A DNA stretch of 64,000 nt from CAVSUR01 sp963731285 (GTDB taxonomy: Bacteria > Actinomycetota > Actinomycetes > Streptosporangiales > Streptosporangiaceae). Shown here in pieces: positions 60,320-64,000 of the stretch. A program made the position numbers and the translations under genes. The notes below the pieces were generated by a model, which saw only the letters and a program-made list of their open reading frames with translations, was not told the origin of the DNA and made no database searches. Each line of letters opens with the position of its first letter. Position 1 is the first letter of the stretch. The stretch lies in assembly GCA_963731285.1 (NCBI GenBank), contig CAVSUR010000001.1:1040798-1104797 (forward strand). The letters run 5' to 3'.

Positions 60320-61846
60320 TCAGCGTATGGCCTGCCCCGGCCCGGGGGCTACCGGGGCGCCGGGCTCGGCCCGGGCCGCATGGCGGCGCCGCACCAGCCA
60401 CCGCCGCAGCATGTAGTACGCCAGCAGGATCAGCGCCACCACGCCGAACACGACCAGCCGCGTGCCGCTGTACCGGACCGGCTGGAGGCTGTACCGGCTC
60501 ACCGACACGGTGCCGTTCCCGCCGATGGCCAGGCCGAAGCTGATCGCGGTGGCGTCGCGGGGCACGGCCGGCGTGTTCCACGACGCCTGGGCCCACCCAT
60601 CGGCTGCGGGCATGGCCGAACTGGTCGTCCAGTACACCCAGTTGCCGATCGTGGTCCGGTAGTACAGGTCGAACCGGACCGGCTTGCTGGCCAGGTAGAA
60701 CTCGGCCACGCTGTACCGCTGGCCCGGCTGGGCCGGCGGCGCGCACTGGCCCAGATCCAGCGTGGGCAGCAGCTTGGCGTCCCCGGACGTCCAGCCGGTC
60801 ATCCGGATGGTCTCCGCCCCGGCGCTGCCTGGGCCGCCGGCCGGCTGGTAGCTGAACCGGGCCGTATTCGAGCCGTACCGGGCGGTCTGGAAGCAGGCGG
60901 GCACGCCGCCCGGGCCCCGGGTGGCCAGCGCGGCGTTATTGATCCCGGGGCCACCGATCGGCGGCGGCGTCGGGCCGGCCACCAGCGGCCGGACCGGGCC
61001 GCCCCCCACCTGGCGCACGGTCCGCACGCTGACCCCGTGGCTGGCCTGCCCGGCCAGCCAGGCCAGCACGCTGCTCAGTTCGGGTTTGGTGACACCCAGC
61101 GCACAGTCCCGGGCGCACACGTCATGGATGTTGAAGATGACCCAGCCCCCGCCACGGCGCTGCGCACCGGTCACGATGGACTCGAACGTGGCCGGGGTCC
61201 ACCGGGTGCCCACCGAGGCCACCTCGATCGGCGCGCGGAGCAGGTACGGATTGTGCGGCGGGATCGTCTCCGCCCAGCCACACGAGTCGCACAGCCCGGC
61301 GCCGCGTAGTTCCCCGGCGCCCAGCCCGGTGTTGTAGCCGCACCGCCGGACCAGGCCCGGCAGCGTCTTGGTCACCTCCGCGAACGGGTACGCGAAGTCG
61401 GTGACCTGCATCCCCCACCGGGTCAGGTTGACCCGGTCCTGGCAGATCTCCCGCTGCGCCTCGGCGGCGGGCAGCTTGGTCAGCGGCACGTGCAGCACGG
61501 TCAGCCCGCCGATCTCGTTGCCATCCGCGGCCAGCGTCCGCACGTCCTGCAGCGTCAGGTAGGGCGCCTGGGCGCAGTCCGGATCGGTGTCCGGCACGCA
61601 GACCAGGCCGGACGGCAGGTAGTAGGTCGCGTGCATGTGGTACTGGCGGAAGACCGGCAGTGCGCCCATCTGGTTGGCGAAGCCGCCGCCCCAGGTGAAG
61701 CTGACCACGGTACGGGCCGGTGGCCCGGCCGCCGCCGCGGCCGCCGGCGCCCCGGCCATACCGAGCACGCTGAGCAGCGCGGCCGCGAGCAGCGCCGCCG
61801 CGCCGCGGGCATGCCGCTGGAGCGCCCCCCGGACTCGCACAGCCAT
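60320..61846 (-). CDS. Secreted polysaccharide deacetylase-like protein with C-terminal membrane anchor
   Basis: A 508-residue protein. Residues 1-40 are a signal peptide (LLAAALLSVLGMAGAPAAAA). The next ~220 residues resemble a NodB-type deacetylase: VVSFTWGGGFANQMGALPVF at the start, VTDFAYPFAEVTKTLPG and a final GGGWVIFNIHDVC. The usual metal aspartate pair is not obvious (TFDDG is replaced by SFTWGGG), so activity is doubtful. A beta-rich domain of about 170 residues follows, then a helix VVFGVVALILLAYYMLRRWL and a basic tail. So it is likely an anchored cell-surface protein. Confidence 0.65.
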   Translation of the reverse strand: MAVRVRGALQRHARGAAALLAAALLSVLGMAGAPAAAAAAGPPARTVVSFTWGGGFANQMGALPVFRQYHMHATYYLPSGLVCVPDTDPDCAQAPYLTLQDVRTLAADGNEIGGLTVLHVPLTKLPAAEAQREICQDRVNLTRWGMQVTDFAYPFAEVTKTLPGLVRRCGYNTGLGAGELRGAGLCDSCGWAETIPPHNPYLLRAPIEVASVGTRWTPATFESIVTGAQRRGGGWVIFNIHDVCARDCALGVTKPELSSVLAWLAGQASHGVSVRTVRQVGGGPVRPLVAGPTPPPIGGPGINNAALATRGPGGVPACFQTARYGSNTARFSYQPAGGPGSAGAETIRMTGWTSGDAKLLPTLDLGQCAPPAQPGQRYSVAEFYLASKPVRFDLYYRTTIGNWVYWTTSSAMPAADGWAQASWNTPAVPRDATAISFGLAIGGNGTVSVSRYSLQPVRYSGTRLVVFGVVALILLAYYMLRRWLVRRRHAARAEPGAPVAPGPGQAIR

Positions 61847-61956
61847 AACATTAACCGCCCGGGAACAACCGGCCAGCCGGGCCGCCGCCCCGTTTCGATC
61901 GCATACGCTCCGGTGATAACACATCGACAACCGTCAGCCCGGCTGGTGGGGGCGGA

Positions 61957-62760
61957 ATGTCCGGCTGGTTCAGCACGAACATTGAGCAAACGGGACGGCT
62001 TCCGCTGTTCTGCTTCTTTGTCGCGTTCGTGGCCGGCTTCGGGTTCATCCGGCTCTCCGTCCGGATGATCCGGGCCAACGTCCGCTGGTGGCCGGGCAAC
62101 GTCACGCCGGGCACCCTGCATGTGCACCACATGGTGTTCGGCGTCGTGTTCATGCTGGTCGGCGGCGTCACCGGCATCGTCGCCCCGGGCGGGTCGCTGG
62201 ACTGGCGGGCCGGCGCGGCCGCCCTGTTCGGCTTGGGCGCCGCGCTCGTGCTGGACGAGTTCGCGCTGATCCTGCACCTGAAGGACGTGTACTGGAGCAG
62301 CGATGGGCGGCTGTCGGTGGAAGCGGTGTTCGTGGCGCTGGGCGTCACCGTGCTGCTGCTGCTCGGCGTCGAGCCGTCGGTCGTGCCCACCCCGGGCGAC
62401 CAGCACGCGAGCTCGACCGAGGCCATCATCGGCCTGACCATCAGCGTCCTGTTCACCTTCGGGCTGTGCGCGATCTCCCTGCTCAAGGGCAAGATCTGGA
62501 CCGGCCTGTTCGGCCTGTTCCTGTTCCCGCTGCTCATCGTCGGCGCGGTCCGGCTGGCCCGGCCCGGCTCGCCGTGGGCCCGCTGGCGCTACCAGAACAA
62601 GCCGCACAAGCGGGCCCGGGCCGCGCGCCGGGAACGGCGGTGGCGCCAGCCGGTGGTCCGGTTCCGGGTCCGGCTGGAGGATTTCGTGTCCGGCCTGCAG
62701 GACCGCCCGGACCCGAAGCCGAAGCCGCTCAGCCAGCCCGAAAAGTCCAAATCGAAATAA
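61957..62760 (+). CDS. Conserved integral membrane protein
   Basis: A 267-residue protein with about six hydrophobic helices. TPGTLHVHHMVFGVVFML has a His-rich motif at the start of the second helix, and LVLDEFALILHLKDVYWSSD lies between helices; these charged motifs look conserved. The C-terminal 60 residues are strongly basic (RARAARRERRWRQP) and end KPKPLSQPEKSKSK. The function is unknown. It is divergent from the deacetylase-like gene. Confidence 0.7.
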   Translation: MSGWFSTNIEQTGRLPLFCFFVAFVAGFGFIRLSVRMIRANVRWWPGNVTPGTLHVHHMVFGVVFMLVGGVTGIVAPGGSLDWRAGAAALFGLGAALVLDEFALILHLKDVYWSSDGRLSVEAVFVALGVTVLLLLGVEPSVVPTPGDQHASSTEAIIGLTISVLFTFGLCAISLLKGKIWTGLFGLFLFPLLIVGAVRLARPGSPWARWRYQNKPHKRARAARRERRWRQPVVRFRVRLEDFVSGLQDRPDPKPKPLSQPEKSKSK

Positions 62761-62827
62761 CTTGCCGAACGCCATCATCTGGTTTCCGGGAGCACGCCCT
62801 TAGGTCTGGGCTGCCTGGCCGAACGCA

Positions 62828-63235
62828 TTACCTGGTGCCCCCGACCACGGCCTGGGTCTGGGTTATCTGGGCGGCCAGCCGGCCGGTGTCGTCGAGCAGG
62901 TCGGTCTGCACCACGATGACGGTCCGCCCGGTGTGCAGCGGCCGGGACACCGCGGTGACGACGCCGCCCCGCACGCCGCGCAGGAACACCGTCGAGGAAC
63001 TCATCGTCGCGGTCTGCGCGCCGGGCGGCAGGTTCAGGTAGGCACAAAGCCCGCCGAGGCTGTCGGCCAGGCTCATCAGGGCGCCGCCGTGCATCAGGCC
63101 GCTGGTCGTGCACAGCCGCTCTGACCAGGCCAGATGGCCCCTTACCTCGGTGGCATCGACGCTGTCGAGCTCGAGGCCCAGGGTGGCCGCGAACGGCATG
63201 ACCGGCAGCTGGCTGTCGTCTGTCACGGCGCTCAC
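62828..63235 (-). CDS. PaaI-type hotdog thioesterase
   Basis: A 135-residue hotdog-fold protein: RLCTTSGLMHGGALMSLADS is the HGG motif of the PaaI thioesterase group, followed by TMSSSTVFLRGV and RPLHTGRTVIVVQTDLLDDT. It hydrolyses acyl- or aryl-CoA thioesters. The start is a GTG at 63235. No pathway genes adjoin it. Confidence 0.85.
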   Translation of the reverse strand: MSAVTDDSQLPVMPFAATLGLELDSVDATEVRGHLAWSERLCTTSGLMHGGALMSLADSLGGLCAYLNLPPGAQTATMSSSTVFLRGVRGGVVTAVSRPLHTGRTVIVVQTDLLDDTGRLAAQITQTQAVVGGTR

Positions 63236-63293
63236 GGTACTCCCGCGGCGTGGAACACCGCCCCGGCCTGCGTGGTTCTACCTAGTGGAAGTC

Positions 63294-63871
63294 ATGACTA
63301 AGAAGAACATTGCGAAATGCGTGACCTGCGGGGACGAACTGCATCCCGAGCGGGCCAAGAAATACAACTACTGCATGTCGCCGGAGTGCCAGGCGAAGAA
63401 CCTCAAGGGCCTGACCATGGTGGCCGTCGGGGTGAACAAGTCGGCCGAGCAGTACCTGCTGCTGGACGAGGAGACCAAGGCGGCTCTGGCTGACGGCAAG
63501 TACCACGACCAGCGCCGCGGCACATTCGGCCGCACCGCGCCAGCACCCACACCAGCACCCACACCACCGGCCCCGGCACCCACACACCGGCCCCGGCACC
63601 CACAGCACCGGCCCCGGCACCCACAGCAGCATCACCCACCCCACCAGTACCGGCCGCCCGTCCGGCCACAGGCGCGTCGCCGCAACCCACCCGGCCAGCA
63701 CCGGCCCGCCCGGCGGCCCCACCCCAGCCCGGTACGCCGTCCCAGCGCAGGCTGGCCGTGCTGTACAACCAGCAGGGCCTGCGCCCCGACGAGATCGCCA
63801 GCAAGCTCGGCCTGACCCGGTACGAGGTGACCCAGATCATCCTGGCCGCCCGCACCCCGGGCAAGCTCTAA
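63294..63871 (+). CDS. Zinc-ribbon-like small protein with Pro/Ala linker and HTH end, frameshifted
   Basis: ATG 63294 starts TKKNIAKCVTCGDELHPERA then KYNYCMSPECQAKNLKG, a four-cysteine zinc-ribbon-like motif. After DGKYHDQRRGTFGRTAPAPT comes a Pro/Ala repeat encoded by a tandem repeat. Within it (near 63590) the frame must shift for the end, RLAVLYNQQGLRPDEIASKL then GLTRYEVTQIILAARTPGKL, to be read. That end looks like a small helix-turn-helix. The break sits in the repeat, where slippage or misassembly is likely. The function is unknown, possibly DNA binding. Confidence 0.6.
63567..63625 (+). repeat. Tandem repeat encoding a Pro/Ala linker
   Basis: CACCGGCCCCGGCACCCACA and close variants occur three times in a row, with shorter related units (CAGCACCCACAC) just upstream. 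The copy lengths are not all multiples of three, which places the frameshift here. Confidence 0.75.
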
Positions 63872-63951
63872 CCGCCCCGGAACCACCGCAGAGTTTCACT
63901 CATGGCCGCGCCTGCCCGTCCGGCACCGCATGAATGCTTCGGCCATGCGCA

Positions 63952-63986
63952 CCCGACCACCTGAATGAAACATCCACGTGGTCGGG
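63952..63986. terminator. Inverted repeat after the last gene
   Basis: CCCGACCAC and GTGGTCGGG form a perfect 9-bp stem around a 17-base loop, 80 bases after the last gene. It may be a terminator or an operator of a gene beyond the window. No gene is seen from 63872 to 64000. Confidence 0.4.
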
Positions 63987-64000
63987 AACGGGGGCCTGCT

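Noticed and set aside
1..64000. tRNA or rRNA genes
   Set aside because: No cloverleaf-like stretch with GTTCRANNC or CCA features, and no rRNA signature, was noticed on either strand by eye.

Overview
The window is about 64 kb of very GC-rich DNA with the marks of an actinomycete: a mycothiol-dependent formaldehyde dehydrogenase end, the actinobacterial form of DapD, DUF5709 and DUF5134 proteins, a NhaA-thioredoxin fusion, and frequent GTG starts. Mycothiol use places it in Actinomycetota; I cannot fix the genus. No rRNA, tRNA, CRISPR array, integrase or transposase was seen, so this reads as ordinary chromosome with accessory metabolic islands.

Layout. 0-8 kb: formaldehyde detoxification tail (mscR and a metallo-hydrolase), a sulfotransferase/class IV aminotransferase pair, an aldo/keto reductase, an M50 peptidase, a selenium-binding protein (methanethiol oxidase family), a nitroreductase and a glyoxalase-type protein. 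8-16 kb: MFS exporter, a membrane glycosyltransferase-like protein, two homologous non-coding elements flanking a tiny membrane protein, and an ABC exporter with a divergent MarR-type regulator. 16-30 kb: housekeeping and mixed genes (NhaA-Trx, NAD kinase, PAC2, carbonic anhydrase, IspH paralogue, MetE-like, a membrane-bound ECF sigma factor, photolyase, exonuclease III, dapD).

30.9-57.8 kb carries the most interesting content: a methyl-group catabolic region. A non-pyrrolysine MttB-family methyltransferase is divergent from a tightly coupled operon of IclR regulator, corrinoid protein, methyl-THF:corrinoid methyltransferase, RACo-type corrinoid activator, DUF1638 protein and a MetF-like reductase. 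Downstream are dimethylglycine dehydrogenase with its own EtfA/EtfB pair, a GntR regulator, an APC-family permease, a second IclR regulator with an aldehyde dehydrogenase, and a BetA-like choline dehydrogenase. Together these can be read as choline to betaine aldehyde to glycine betaine (BetA, aldehyde dehydrogenase), corrinoid-dependent demethylation to dimethylglycine with methyl transfer to THF, oxidation by MetF, then oxidative demethylation of dimethylglycine through Etf. MscR at the left edge and the methanethiol oxidase fit a formaldehyde/C1 economy. The substrate assignments are inference.

57.9-64 kb: small hypothetical proteins, a histidine phosphatase, a fumarylacetoacetate hydrolase-family enzyme, a secreted polysaccharide-deacetylase-like protein, membrane and thioesterase genes.

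Caveat: about a dozen otherwise well-conserved genes are split by single-base frameshifts, several of them in G/C runs, with active-site motifs intact on both sides. Many are probably sequencing or assembly indels, so I give whole-gene spans and state where the frame changes.
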